64,000 nt of DNA from RYN-230 sp963704995 (GCA_963704995.1 CAVPIM010000010.1:372001-436000), one strand, 5' to 3'. Positions 54,855 to 63,616 are shown, counted from the first letter of the stretch. Translations and numbers: made by a program. The notes: a model not told the origin generated them from the letters alone.

Positions 54855-54977
54855 TCAGACGGTGAGGTCAGCCTCGATCCGCCGGAAGTTGTGCCGGGCC
54901 AGGGCCAACTGCTTGCCCAGGGTAATCAGGATGTCCTCGATGGTGTCGTCGAGGCGCAGCGACTCCATGGTCCGCAT
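54855..54977 (-). CDS. 40-codon ORF cut off from its upstream region by the outer transposon
   Basis: The ORF begins MRTMESLRLDDTIEDIL and ends RRIEADLTV. Its ATG directly abuts the 8-bp duplication at 54978-54985, and the SD-like GGAAGGTGG that would have preceded it is now at 63879-63887, beyond the transposon. It may be a small gene or the tail of a damaged one. No family recognised; no promoter is left next to it. Confidence 0.4.
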   Translation of the reverse strand: MRTMESLRLDDTIEDILITLGKQLALARHNFRRIEADLTV

Positions 54978-54985
54978 CTTGGCCC
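54978..54985. repeat. Left target-site duplication of outer element (CTTGGCCC)
   Basis: CTTGGCCC immediately precedes the outer terminal GTAACTGG and is repeated at 63866-63873. Confidence 0.88.
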
Positions 54986-54999
54986 GTAACTGGTCAGGT
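54986..54999 (+). repeat. Left inverted repeat of outer element
   Basis: GTAACTGGTCAGGT; reverse complement of 63852-63865 with one mismatch at the terminal base. Confidence 0.82.
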
Positions 55000-55196
55000 C
55001 CTTTGGTTGACTGCCTGTGCTCAAGCCCGGCAGCGCCGGACTCAGATGCGGACGCCGCTGCTTGGAGAACGAACGTGATGACGGCGTCTGCGCTTCGATC
55101 TGGACGCTCTGGCGGCGATGGAACGTCGTGCTTCGGATACGCGAATGGGAGCGCCGCTGCTACCGGTCAGTCTGGGAGGCGGGCGGACTCCGCTGA

Positions 55197-56030
55197 TCAC
55201 GTCGGCTGGCGGGCTGTGCCCCAGGCGCTGATCAGCATTGGATGAGCGAAAACGGCCGCGGAGGTCGCCAGCTCGCCGGACAGGCGTTGCTGGAGGGTGT
55301 CCGCGCCGACCTGCGCTGCGGTTGCCACGCCCGTGCGCTCGATCACGGGCAGGACGGTCCTGACAATCCCGGCGAGGATCGCGGCGCCATCTGGATCCTC
55401 GGGACCGAAGTGTGGCTGCACGCCGATCATCCCCGACGGCTGCAGGCCCGCGGCCTGCAGCACCGCCCACAGGCCTGGCCCGAGCGCGGGATCAACGCCG
55501 GCCCGGGTGAATGCCTCGCGAAGCCATGACAGCGCCTGACTCACGAGCGGCGTCGCAGGCAGCGAGCGGGCGCTGTGCAGGTCGAACTCGATCGGCGCGA
55601 CCACGCCGCCGGTGCGCAGCACGCCAGCTTGCGTCCGCAGCACCGCTGCGGGATCGGGCACGTACATCAGGACCAGCCGCCCGATGATCGCGTCGAACGG
55701 CCCGTCAGGCGCTGGGTCATGGATATCACCGGCAACGAACCGGACGTTGGACAGTCCACGCTGCCCGGCCCGCGCGGTCGCCTTCGCGACGGCATCCGGC
55801 GATTGATCGATCCCGACGACCTCGCCCGCCGGGCCAGCCAGCCCGGAGGCGACGAACGCCACATCCCCCGCCCCTGAACCCAGGTCCAGGACCCGCATGT
55901 CCCGGCGGACGCCCGCCGTCTGGAGAATCGTGCGTGTCGCGGGCGCGAGCACCCTGCCCTGCAGGTCCAGCCGCTCCAGCTCCGCGGCGTGACTGCCAAG
56001 CTGATAGCCGGATTCCGCGCTGCCCATCAC
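55197..56030 (-). CDS. Class I SAM-dependent methyltransferase (cargo of outer element)
   Basis: A 277-residue Rossmann methyltransferase. SAM motif I is MRVLDLGSGAGDVAF (residues ~45-59), motif II around VVGIDQSPDAVAKA, and motif III around FVAGDIHDPAPDGPFDAIIG. The C-terminal part (FTRAGVDPALGPGLWAVL; GMIGVQPHFGPEDPDG) resembles small-molecule or quinone-type methyltransferases; the substrate is unknown. It sits between the left end of the outer transposon and the IS66 transposase, in opposite orientation, so it is passenger DNA. Confidence 0.88.
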   Translation of the reverse strand: MMGSAESGYQLGSHAAELERLDLQGRVLAPATRTILQTAGVRRDMRVLDLGSGAGDVAFVASGLAGPAGEVVGIDQSPDAVAKATARAGQRGLSNVRFVAGDIHDPAPDGPFDAIIGRLVLMYVPDPAAVLRTQAGVLRTGGVVAPIEFDLHSARSLPATPLVSQALSWLREAFTRAGVDPALGPGLWAVLQAAGLQPSGMIGVQPHFGPEDPDGAAILAGIVRTVLPVIERTGVATAAQVGADTLQQRLSGELATSAAVFAHPMLISAWGTARQPT

Positions 56031-56158
56031 ATTCCTCTCGCCCTGCCCGCCTCTCAGTATCCCAGCGCCTTATTGACACGTGACTGCCCGGATTTGATCC
56101 GGCACGCCGATTGCGCCGGGGACGTGCGCTAGGTGATCTTGAGCCGTAGTGTCCCGGT

Positions 56159-56981
56159 ATGCCCGCTGATCAAGGCCCGCCCTCAGCTGAGGTGCTCGCG
56201 GCGCTGGTGGTGTCGCTGCGCAGTGAGCTGGCGCAGGCGCGGGCGGAGCTGGAGCGGGCACGGGAGCGGATCGCTGAGCTTGAGGCTCGGCTTCGGCAGA
56301 CGGCGCGGAATTCCTCCAAGCCGCCGTCCAGTGAGGGACTTGCCGAGCCGGCGCCGCGGTCGTTGCGGAAGAAGAGCGGGCGCCGGCCGGGCGGGCAGGA
56401 CGGGCATATGAGGCAGACGCTGACGCAGGTGGCCAGGCCGGACCGGGAGGTATGGCATGAGCCGGGCGGCTGCGGCAGATGCGGGGCAGCCCTGGCTGGA
56501 CGGCCGGTCACCGGGGTGGAGCGGCGGCAGGTCTTTGACCTGCCGCCGGTCAGGGCTGAGGTGACCGAGCATCAGCTGATCGAGCGGGAATGCGCCTGCG
56601 GGCACCGGACCAAGGCCGCCGCCCCGGACGGAGCAGAAGCCACGGTCCAGTACGGGCCGCGGATTGCCGCGGTCATCGTCTACCTGTACATCGGGGAACT
56701 TCAGGCCGTCACCGACCTGGCCCCCGAGAGGGAATGGTGCTGGGCCACCCAGGCCGCCGAAGCGCTCACCGCGATGCAAAAGCTGGTCAGCGAGGCGATC
56801 AGGCAGGGCCGCGACGCGGTGGACCCGGCCGCGCTAGGCACCCAGATCCACGCCTACCGCTTCCGCCGCCCTGATCGGGGCCAGCCAGACCGCAGCCCGC
56901 TCCAGCCCCCTGATGAAAAAGTACCACGCGCTGGCCGGCCGCCTGCTGGACCGCCAGGACGACTACCTGCGGTTCACCAGG
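56159..56981 (+). pseudogene. IS66-family transposase, 5' part, interrupted by inner transposon
   Basis: The N-terminus has a coiled coil (LRSELAQARAELERARERIA), the NSSKPPSSEG motif, the Cys-type zinc finger (CGRCGAAL; ECACGHRT) and VQYGPRIAAVIVYLYIGEL. The sequence then jumps directly to QAVTDLAPEREWCWATQAAE, so the region with the first two catalytic Asp is deleted. A one-base shift near 56868 puts the remainder (MKKYHALAGRLLDRQDDYLR) into another frame. The gene continues at 63617 after the inner element. Confidence 0.85.
56974..56981. repeat. Left target-site duplication of inner element (TCACCAGG)
   Basis: TCACCAGG, repeated at 63609-63616, directly outside the inner element's GTAAGC terminus. 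Joining the copies restores the frame RFTRDFRVSPDNN of the IS66 transposase. Confidence 0.92.
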
Positions 56982-57024
56982 GTAAGCATTCAGCCCGTTC
57001 ACGTACGGTGATGGGTGGCGCGGG
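56982..57024 (+). repeat. Left terminal inverted repeat of inner element
   Basis: Begins GTAAGCATTCAGCCCGTTCA; pairs with the right end at 63566-63608, about 84 percent identical by eye, all differences transitions. Confidence 0.88.
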
Positions 57025-57080
57025 GGGTGATCGCCGTTACGGGGAGAGTGCTCTTGTTGGCAGGAGGAAACGTGCCCGAT

Positions 57081-57102
57081 TGTCATACCAGTGTCATACC
57101 AG
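57081..57102. repeat. 11-bp tandem direct repeat near the left end
   Basis: TGTCATACCAG occurs twice in tandem at 57081-57091 and 57092-57102, inside the inner transposon between its left end and the permease. Possible transposase-binding repeat or chance. Confidence 0.6.
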
Positions 57103-57195
57103 CACCTCCGGCATGGCGATCTGCTCGGTCTGTGCGGTGATCAGTGCATCCTGCGGAGGGAATACCCCCTTCAAGAGCCTGGCGGCATACGTGCT

Positions 57196-57975
57196 CTACG
57201 CGTCGCGCATGCGCAGCAGCAGCCCGCCGGCCAATAGCGCTGCGGTAGCCCAGGCGGCGAGGACGCCGAGGCCTGCCCATGGGCTGATGGGCAGGCTGCG
57301 GAGGCCGGTGGTGGCCTGGATGGCCAGGCCGGCGCTCATCGGCCCGACCTGCCGGAGCAGGCGCTGCCAGTGCGGGTTGCCGATCGCCTGGGAGATGATG
57401 GGGAAAAGGTAGAGCAGGCCGAGGACCATCCCGATGCTGGTCGCGGAGTCCCGTATGGCGGTGGCGATGCCGAGGCTGAGCAGGGCGATCAGGACCAGGT
57501 AGAGGACCGACCCGATGGCCGCGCGCAGTATCGGCCCGTCGGCCAGGGACAGGGCCGGGTAGCCGCGGGCGGCCGTGAAGCCATGGCCGGGCAGGATGAG
57601 CCGCCCGGCGAGCAGCGACCCGAGTACCGCGATGGTCCCGGCCGCGGCCACGATGCCGATGAGGGTGATGGCTTTGGCCGCGAGGACGGTGGCCCGGTGC
57701 GGCATCGCCGCCAGGGTGGTGCAGATCATGCCGGAGCTGTACTCGCCGCTGATGACTCCCGCGGCCAGGACGGCGACCAGTGCCTGGCCAAGTTCAACAC
57801 CGGTGAGGCTGAGCCTGGCCGTGTCGTCGCCGCCGCAGCCGGCGGTGCCGCATGTCATCACCGAGGTCACCGCGCCACCTAGGGCCACGGTCGCCGCGAT
57901 GGTGCCGAACAGCAGCCACAGGGGGCTGACGACGGTCCGTATCTTCGTCCACTCCGCGTGCAGGGCCGGCCTCAT
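57196..57975 (-). CDS. ABC-2 type permease (inner transposon cargo)
   Basis: A 259-residue permease with about six helices. MRPALHAEWTKIRTVVSPLW is the usual N-terminus of this actinobacterial family. Other features are AAGVISGEYSSGMICTTLAA (ABC-2 signature), ATVLAAKAITLIGIVAAAGT, and a final PWAGLGVLAAWATAALLAGG. ATG 57975 has GGAGGGA 4-5 nt upstream and overlaps the previous stop (ATGA). It is probably the second half of a heterodimeric permease with 57972-59471, served by the ATPase at 59468-60403. Confidence 0.88.
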   Translation of the reverse strand: MRPALHAEWTKIRTVVSPLWLLFGTIAATVALGGAVTSVMTCGTAGCGGDDTARLSLTGVELGQALVAVLAAGVISGEYSSGMICTTLAAMPHRATVLAAKAITLIGIVAAAGTIAVLGSLLAGRLILPGHGFTAARGYPALSLADGPILRAAIGSVLYLVLIALLSLGIATAIRDSATSIGMVLGLLYLFPIISQAIGNPHWQRLLRQVGPMSAGLAIQATTGLRSLPISPWAGLGVLAAWATAALLAGGLLLRMRDA

Positions 57976-59471
57976 GCGTCCCTCCGGCGGAGAAGGACGG
58001 CCGCCACGGCCAGGGCCAGCACCGCGTAGCCGGCCAGGACGGCGAACCCGGCCCACGGCGCTAGCGGGTAATAGCCGTTGTAGGGCGTGTAGATGCTGGT
58101 GACCTGGTGATACGGCACAAGCGTCCCCTGGACGGCGAAGGCAGCGGCCGGCGTCACCCGGGCCAGCCAGTTTGCCACGTTGGCGGGTACGAACGGGATT
58201 TGGGCGACCAGGAGGTAGGGCAGCACGATGGCCGCGATGACGGTGGCGACCGCCCCGGCACTGCGCCGGAACACGACGCCGACGGCAAGCGCCAGGATCG
58301 AGGCGGCCGCGAGCAGGGCCGCGGTCCCGGCTTCCACCCGGAGCAGGCCCGATGATGTCACCGGGAACAGGTACACGCCGTTGGCCCGCGCGAGCCGCTC
58401 GCCGAGCGGGACCGCGACGACCGATCCCGCCAGCCCGGCAGCGAACGTGACGGCGCCCAGGACGATCGCCTTGGCCGCCAGCACCCAGCCCCGCCGCGGG
58501 CTGGCGGCCAGGGTAACGCGGATCAGGTCGCCGGAGTATTCGGCGGTGATGAACCGCGTCCCCACCACGATCACCGCGATCAGCGCGGCGAACGTGCCGG
58601 TGAGGATGACATCGATGGTGCCGCTACCTGACAGGGTTAGGCGGACGGCGGGCGCGATGTCGCCGGTGCCGGTCACCGTGAACGTGCCGCCCGCCTGCGT
58701 GAACGTGCCCGGCGCGAACGCCGGGTGACCGTTGGCGTCTGGTTCGGCTCCCACCGAGTCACCGGCCCAGTTACCACCGAGCCAGCTTCCCTGGATAGCG
58801 AGGTTCCCGAAGACGGCCGTGGACACGCTGGTGTCCGTGCCAAAACCCTGCACCGAATCCGGAGATGCGACAAATAGCCCGCCTTGCACGGTCGGTCCGA
58901 GCCCGGCCACGTGAACGGTACCCACCTTGATCCAGTGCGAGCCGTCGGCGGAGTCATAGCCGGTGACCACGTCGCCGGAGCGGTCCAGCCGCAGCCAGCG
59001 AACAGACGCGGCGGAAACAGAGCCGGGTAGCCCGGCCGTGTCGCCTGTGTAGTCGTACTGCATCCGCACGCCGTGGCTGCCGGTAACCATGATCGCTGCA
59101 TACGGCGATCCCTGGCGGGTGCTCTGCTTGATGATGAGCCCGGCCTTCGCCCACGGCACGATGCTGTTGTCCGTAAGCGCGGAAACCGAGACAGTGACGC
59201 TGCCGTTTCCGGCCAGCGGCCGGTGCACGAAGTAGAAGCTGTCGGTAACCGGCTCACCGCCCGGCCCGATCGGAACGGTCGGCGTGCCATGGTGATCGCT
59301 GCTGATCCCGGCGAGCACCGCGACCAGCACCACCATCAGCGCCGCGGCCACCATGCCGGCCACCCAGCCTCGGATGGTCCGGAATTTGGTCCACTCCGCG
59401 TGCAGCACCTGCGGAAAGCCGTCCCGCCCGGTCCGCTGGCCTGATCGGTACGGCGCAACGACGGGGGTCAC
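57972..59471 (-). CDS. ABC-2 permease with large extracytoplasmic beta-domain (inner transposon cargo)
   Basis: A 499-residue permease with an unusual insertion. TM1 is at about 35-57 (VAGMVAAALMVVLVAVLAGI). Residues ~60-275 form a soluble domain (SFYFVHRPLAGNGSVTVSVS; AKAGLIIKQSTRQGSPYAAI; VRWLRLDRSGDVVTGYDSAD; SHWIKVGTVHVAGLGPTVQG), the strand pattern of DUF1349/laminin-G-like lectin folds. The remaining ABC-2 helices follow (DVILTGTFAALIAVIVVGT with EYSGDLIRVTLAASPRRGW). I infer an exporter that senses or captures an extracellular ligand. The GTG start overlaps the ATPase stop. Confidence 0.88.
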   Translation of the reverse strand: MTPVVAPYRSGQRTGRDGFPQVLHAEWTKFRTIRGWVAGMVAAALMVVLVAVLAGISSDHHGTPTVPIGPGGEPVTDSFYFVHRPLAGNGSVTVSVSALTDNSIVPWAKAGLIIKQSTRQGSPYAAIMVTGSHGVRMQYDYTGDTAGLPGSVSAASVRWLRLDRSGDVVTGYDSADGSHWIKVGTVHVAGLGPTVQGGLFVASPDSVQGFGTDTSVSTAVFGNLAIQGSWLGGNWAGDSVGAEPDANGHPAFAPGTFTQAGGTFTVTGTGDIAPAVRLTLSGSGTIDVILTGTFAALIAVIVVGTRFITAEYSGDLIRVTLAASPRRGWVLAAKAIVLGAVTFAAGLAGSVVAVPLGERLARANGVYLFPVTSSGLLRVEAGTAALLAAASILALAVGVVFRRSAGAVATVIAAIVLPYLLVAQIPFVPANVANWLARVTPAAAFAVQGTLVPYHQVTSIYTPYNGYYPLAPWAGFAVLAGYAVLALAVAAVLLRRRDA

Positions 59472-60403
59472 CGCGGCACCTCCGCGTGCGGCGCGGCGCG
59501 GAACTCGGCCGCGTCGCGGGTGAGCTCCATGTAAGCCTCCTCCAGTGTGGCGCGGTGCGCCGATACCTCGGAGAACGGGACCGCGTTTTCGGTAAGGAGA
59601 ACCACGGCTCGTTCTGAAGAAAGGCAGGAGACGGTGAGCACACCAGGAGCGGTGGCTGCGACCCTAGCCCCGGCGTCTGCCAGTACGCTCGCCGCTTCCC
59701 GGACAGCGCTGGTCCGTAGCGTGACCCGGTTCCCGGACGCGGCCGCGATCAGGCCGGCCACGCTGGTGTCGGCGATGGCTTTGCCGCGACCGGCCACGAC
59801 GAGATGATCGGCCGTGTCCTGCAGCTCGCTCATCAGGTGGCTGGACACCAGGACGGCGCGGCCCTGAACGGCCAGCGACCGCAGGAACCCACGCATCCAG
59901 ACGATGCCTTCCGGGTCCATGCCGTTGAACGGCTCGTCGAGCATGACGACCGGCGGGTCACCCAGCAGTGCCCCGGCGATCCCGAGCCGCTGCCGCATAC
60001 CCAGCGAGTAGCCGCCTGCCGCGCGCCGGGCCGCCGGGGTCAGGCCGGCCTGCTCGATCACCTCATCCACCCGCCGCGCGGCCAGGCCCTGCGAATGCGC
60101 CAGCCACAGCAGGTGATTACGGCCGCTGCGGCTGGGGTGCAGCGCGGAGGCGTTCAGCAGCGAGCCGACGTGGCTGAGCGGGTGCCGGAGGCTGTGGTAC
60201 GGCTTCCCCTCGATAAGCGCGGTGCCCGCATCGGCCGCGTCCAGGCCGAGGATCACCCGCATCGTGGTCGACTTCCCGGCCCCGTTCGGCCCCACGAAGC
60301 CGGTCACCAGCCCCGGATGGACGGTAAAGGACATGCCGTCAAGGGCACGGGTCGTCCCGTACCGCTTGCGCAGCCCGGCGACGGCAATGCCTGGGGCGCT
60401 CAT
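59468..60403 (-). CDS. ABC transporter ATP-binding protein (inner transposon cargo)
   Basis: A 311-residue ATPase of the drug/bacitracin-export type. Walker A is GPNGAGKS at 38-45, the signature SLGMRQRLGIAGALLG, Walker B VVMLDEPFNGMD, switch His in SSHLM, then the accessory C-terminal domain. ATG 60403 is used and no SD is visible, so it may be leaderless. First gene of the exporter operon and divergent from the response regulator. Confidence 0.9.
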   Translation of the reverse strand: MSAPGIAVAGLRKRYGTTRALDGMSFTVHPGLVTGFVGPNGAGKSTTMRVILGLDAADAGTALIEGKPYHSLRHPLSHVGSLLNASALHPSRSGRNHLLWLAHSQGLAARRVDEVIEQAGLTPAARRAAGGYSLGMRQRLGIAGALLGDPPVVMLDEPFNGMDPEGIVWMRGFLRSLAVQGRAVLVSSHLMSELQDTADHLVVAGRGKAIADTSVAGLIAAASGNRVTLRTSAVREAASVLADAGARVAATAPGVLTVSCLSSERAVVLLTENAVPFSEVSAHRATLEEAYMELTRDAAEFRAAPHAEVPR

Positions 60404-60458
60404 AGGGGTGAGCACCCGGCTCGGTGTGGTCTCATGCGGGTAGTTGTACCGAGCGGCT

Positions 60459-60499
60459 GGTTCCAGCCCGGTCTCAGCCGCTGCGACCTGGCTGGAACC
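60459..60499. promoter_or_regulatory. Inverted repeat in the exporter/two-component divergent promoter
   Basis: GGTTCCAGCC (60459-60468) is mirrored by GGCTGGAACC (60490-60499); centres are 31 bp apart (~3 turns). A likely binding site for the OmpR-type response regulator encoded next to it. Confidence 0.5.
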
Positions 60500-60584
60500 T
60501 GCGGGCTGGCATTGTTGTGCGCATGACACGCCGAACCGGCGGCCCGCCCCGCCGCCCTCCCCGCACGGCCGGCGGTGACCCGCG

Positions 60585-61247
60585 GTGAAGGTCCTGGTGG
60601 TCGAGGACTTCGAGGTACTGGCCCGCTCCATCGGCACCGGGCTGCGCCGCGAGGGCATGGCCGTCGATGTCGTGCTGGACGGGACCGACGCCCTTGGCCG
60701 CCTGGCCGCCACCCGCTACGACGTGGTCATCCTCGACCGGGACCTGCCCGGTGTCGGTGGCGACGACATCTGCCGGCGACTCGCCCGCGACCGCTCCGGC
60801 ACCCGTGTGCTGATGCTGACCGCGGCCGGCACCATCGAAGACCGCGTCGACGGGCTCAGCCTCGGCGCGGACGACTACCTGCCCAAGCCGTTCGCCTTCG
60901 CCGAACTGGTCGCCCGGGTGCGGGCCCTGGCCCGCCGGGCCGCACCGCCGCTACCGCCCGTCCTGTCCTGCGGGGACATCACCCTCGACCCGGCCCGCCG
61001 GGCGGCACTGCGCGCCGGCCGGCGCCTTGAGCTCAGCCCGAAGGAGTTCGCGCTCCTGGAATGCCTGCTCGCCGCACCCGGCCTGGTCCTGCCCGCCGAG
61101 GAACTACTCGAACGAGTCTGGGACGAAGCGGCCGACCCGTTCACTTCCGCGGTCAAGCACACCATCCACCGGCTGCGCGCCAAACTCGGTGACCCGCCGG
61201 TGATCGAGACCATCCGCGAAGGCGGCTACCGGATCGGGCCGCCATGA
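60585..61247 (+). CDS. OmpR-type response regulator (inner transposon cargo)
   Basis: A 220-residue regulator. The receiver domain has acidic residues in VLVVEDFEVLA, phospho-acceptor D51 in VILDRDLPG and K101 in DYLPKPF. The DNA-binding winged helix has RLELSPKEFALLECLLAAPG and SAVKHTIHRLRAKLGDP. Probably activates the divergent ABC exporter in response to its ligand. GTG start; the stop overlaps the kinase ATG. Confidence 0.93.
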   Translation: MKVLVVEDFEVLARSIGTGLRREGMAVDVVLDGTDALGRLAATRYDVVILDRDLPGVGGDDICRRLARDRSGTRVLMLTAAGTIEDRVDGLSLGADDYLPKPFAFAELVARVRALARRAAPPLPPVLSCGDITLDPARRAALRAGRRLELSPKEFALLECLLAAPGLVLPAEELLERVWDEAADPFTSAVKHTIHRLRAKLGDPPVIETIREGGYRIGPP

Positions 61248-62425
61248 CCGGCCCCCAGCCGCTCCCCAGACGGTCCTTGCAGGCCCGGCTCACGCTCTTC
61301 TACGCCACGGGCATCTTCGCCGCCGGGACCGTAGTCCTCGCAGTCGTCGCCGTCCCCCTCGCCGGCATCCAGTCGGCCACTCCCAAGGGCAGCCGGGCCT
61401 CAGCCGCGATCACCGGCACCGGGAACGGGATCGGCCCGCACCAGCTCCTGGTAGGCTCCGCCGTCGCGCTCGCCCTCCTTATCCCCATCGCGCTCGCGGC
61501 TGGCTGGTTCGTGGCCGGCCGCTTCCTGGCGCCCCTGCGGGCCATCACCGCCACCGCCAGGGCCATCTCCGCCGGAAACCTCCACCAGCGCCTCGACCTC
61601 GGCGAGCCCGCCGACGAGCTGACCGAGATGGGCTCCATCCTCGACGACCTCTTCGCCCGCCTTGAGGCCTCCTTCGACGCCCAGCGGCACTTCGTCGCCA
61701 ACGCCTCCCACGAGCTACGCACCCCCCTCGCCGGGCTGCGGACCCTCCTCGAAGTCACCCTCGCCGACCCCGACGCCGACACCGGCACCCTGCGCTCGGC
61801 CTGCCAGGAGGCCCTCGCTCTCGGCGGACATCAGGAGCGGCTCGTCCAGGCACTGCTCGCCCTGGCCACCAGCGAGCGCGGCGTCACCCGCTGCGACACC
61901 CTCGACCTCGCCCAAGCCGTCACAGGAGTGCTCGCCTCCCGCCGCGACCAGGCAGCAGAGAAAGACATCGACCTCGCCGAACACCTGATGCCTGCAGTGA
62001 CGGACGGGGACCCGGGACTGATCGAAAGCCTCATCGCCAACCTCATCGACAACGCCATCCGCCACAACCACCCCGACGGGCACGTCCAGATCACCACCCA
62101 GACCTCCGGCACGCAGGTGACCCTTACGGTCACCAACAGCGGGCCAGTCGTCCCCGGCGACCAGATCCAGCGGCTCTTCCAGCCCTTCCAGAAGCTGGCG
62201 CCCGATCGTAATGGCCGCCGTGACGGCTACGGTCTCGGCCTCGCCATCGTCAACGCCGTCACCCAAGCTCACCACGCCACCCTCACCACCAGCGCACGCC
62301 CCGAAGGCGGCCTGTCCATCACCGTGCGGTTCGCGCACGTACCCGGCAGCCGCGGCTGCAGTACGGGCAGGGCATCTACGGATTCTTCTGCCACCACCGC
62401 GGCAACCAGTTCGCCTCGGCGCTGA
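61244..62425 (+). CDS. Sensor histidine kinase (inner transposon cargo)
   Basis: A 393-residue kinase. Two helices (~15-41 and ~72-92) flank a short ~30-residue extracytoplasmic loop; HAMP is near 95-145 (APLRAITATARAISAGNLHQR). The dimerisation/phospho-His box is NASHELRTPLAG with H156, N-box NLIDNAIRHN, and G boxes GYGLGLAIVN. The short loop suggests an intramembrane-sensing type like those of bacitracin modules. After LSITVRFAH an odd 27-residue tail runs into the transposase region, which looks like a recombination seam. Confidence 0.9.
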   Translation: MTGPQPLPRRSLQARLTLFYATGIFAAGTVVLAVVAVPLAGIQSATPKGSRASAAITGTGNGIGPHQLLVGSAVALALLIPIALAAGWFVAGRFLAPLRAITATARAISAGNLHQRLDLGEPADELTEMGSILDDLFARLEASFDAQRHFVANASHELRTPLAGLRTLLEVTLADPDADTGTLRSACQEALALGGHQERLVQALLALATSERGVTRCDTLDLAQAVTGVLASRRDQAAEKDIDLAEHLMPAVTDGDPGLIESLIANLIDNAIRHNHPDGHVQITTQTSGTQVTLTVTNSGPVVPGDQIQRLFQPFQKLAPDRNGRRDGYGLGLAIVNAVTQAHHATLTTSARPEGGLSITVRFAHVPGSRGCSTGRASTDSSATTAATSSPRR

Positions 62426-63552
62426 TGATGCCGATGACCGAGCGGTTCGCCGTCGGCATCCGCCGCTACATCGACACACCCAGGCTGGACCTGGTCGCGG
62501 ATCCGCGGGATGCGCTGATCGCGGCGCAGGCGGAGCAGATCGCCGTGCTGGAGGCGCTGGTCGCTGACTTGCGGAAGCAGCTGGACGCGACCGAGCGGGC
62601 AGGATCGCGCAACAGCGGGAACTCCTCAATGCCGCCGTCGTCGGATGACCTGCCGGGGCGGAAACCGCCCAGGAAGCAGCGGCGGGCGGCGGAGAGCGCG
62701 GAGAAGAGGCGGGGGAAGCAGCCGGGCAGCCCGGGCACGTCGATGACGTGGAAGGTCCCGGACCGGACCGAGGATCACTACCCGGAGGGAAGCTGCTCCT
62801 GCGGCCGTGACCTGGCGGACGCGGAGGACCTGGGCGTCACGCGGTCGTTTCAGCAGGAGGAGATCCCGGCCGCGCCGGCGGAGCGAGTGCAGCACGACCT
62901 GCACGAGGCGAGATGCGCCTGCGGCCGGGCCCATGTGGCGGTCCGCCCGGCGGGCGTGCCGGATTCCGCCCTGTCCATCGGCCCGCGGCTGCGCGCCCTG
63001 GCGGTTTACCTGGTCGTCTTCCAGCACGTCCCGGTGGAGCGGTGCCGGCAGCTGATCGCCGACGTGTCCGGCGCTGCCGTCTCGGCCGGGTTCATCCACT
63101 CGTGCCTGCGGCAGGCCGCGAGGCTGGCCGCAGGGGTGGTGCGGCTGATCCGCACCCTGATCACCGCCGCGGCGGTCGCGGGGTTCGATGAGACGACGCT
63201 GCGGTCTGGGCGGCCGGGGAGAAGAAGTACGTCCACGGCGCGTTCACCGAGCAGTACTCCGCCTTCTGGCTGGGCACCCGCAGCCTGGACTCCATGCACG
63301 ACGCCGGGATCCTGCGCCGAGGACACCAGCGTCTGGCCCACGAACAACATCAGCGAGCGCGGCGTCCGCCCCCTGAAAACACAGCAGAAAATCTCCGGCC
63401 GCCTGGCAAGCGATGACGTCACCCAGGACCGCCTCGACATCAGAAGCTACATCGACACCGCCCGCAAGCACGGCAAGAACGCCATGGACGTCCTTCACGG
63501 CCTCATGCTCGGCAGGCCCTGGCGGCCGCCAGCACAGGCATTCTCCCCGTAA
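62425..63552 (+). pseudogene. Defective IS66-family transposase of the inner element
   Basis: A 375-codon IS66 transposase-like ORF. The N-terminal coiled coil is AEQIAVLEALVADLRKQLD, then NSGNSSMPPSSDDL, zinc-finger CSCGRDL and CACGRAHV, and AGFDETTLR containing the first catalytic Asp. Past 63210 the homologous sequence (EKKYVHGAFTEQYSAFWLG) is in the neighbouring frame, a middle piece is missing near 63310, and the end TNNISERGVRPLKTQQKISG contains the catalytic Glu. It lacks part of the DDE core, so the element is probably immobile now. Confidence 0.82.
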
Positions 63553-63565
63553 CCACGGAGCAGAA

Positions 63566-63608
63566 CCCGCGCTGCCTATCACTGCACGTGAATGGGCTGA
63601 ATGTTTAC
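63566..63608 (-). repeat. Right terminal inverted repeat of inner element
   Basis: Reads, from the outside inward, GTAAACATTCAGCCCATTCA; partner of 56982-57024. Confidence 0.88.
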
Positions 63609-63616
63609 TCACCAGG
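63609..63616. repeat. Right target-site duplication of inner element (TCACCAGG)
   Basis: Second copy of TCACCAGG, directly outside the terminal GTTTAC. Confidence 0.92.

Larger units (their letters stand above)
56982..63608. mobile_element. Inner 6.6-kb IS66-type transposon with ABC exporter and two-component system
   Basis: Bounded by ~43-bp inverted repeats (left GTAAGCATTCAGCCCGTTCA, right GTAAACATTCAGCCCATTCA read inward, differing mostly by transitions) and an 8-bp duplication TCACCAGG. It lies exactly inside the outer element's transposase gene. Contents in order: two ABC-2 permeases and ABC ATPase (minus), response regulator and histidine kinase (plus), and a defective IS66 transposase (62425-63552). 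A ~6.6-kb IS66 element with several passenger genes is far larger than a simple IS. Confidence 0.92.
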
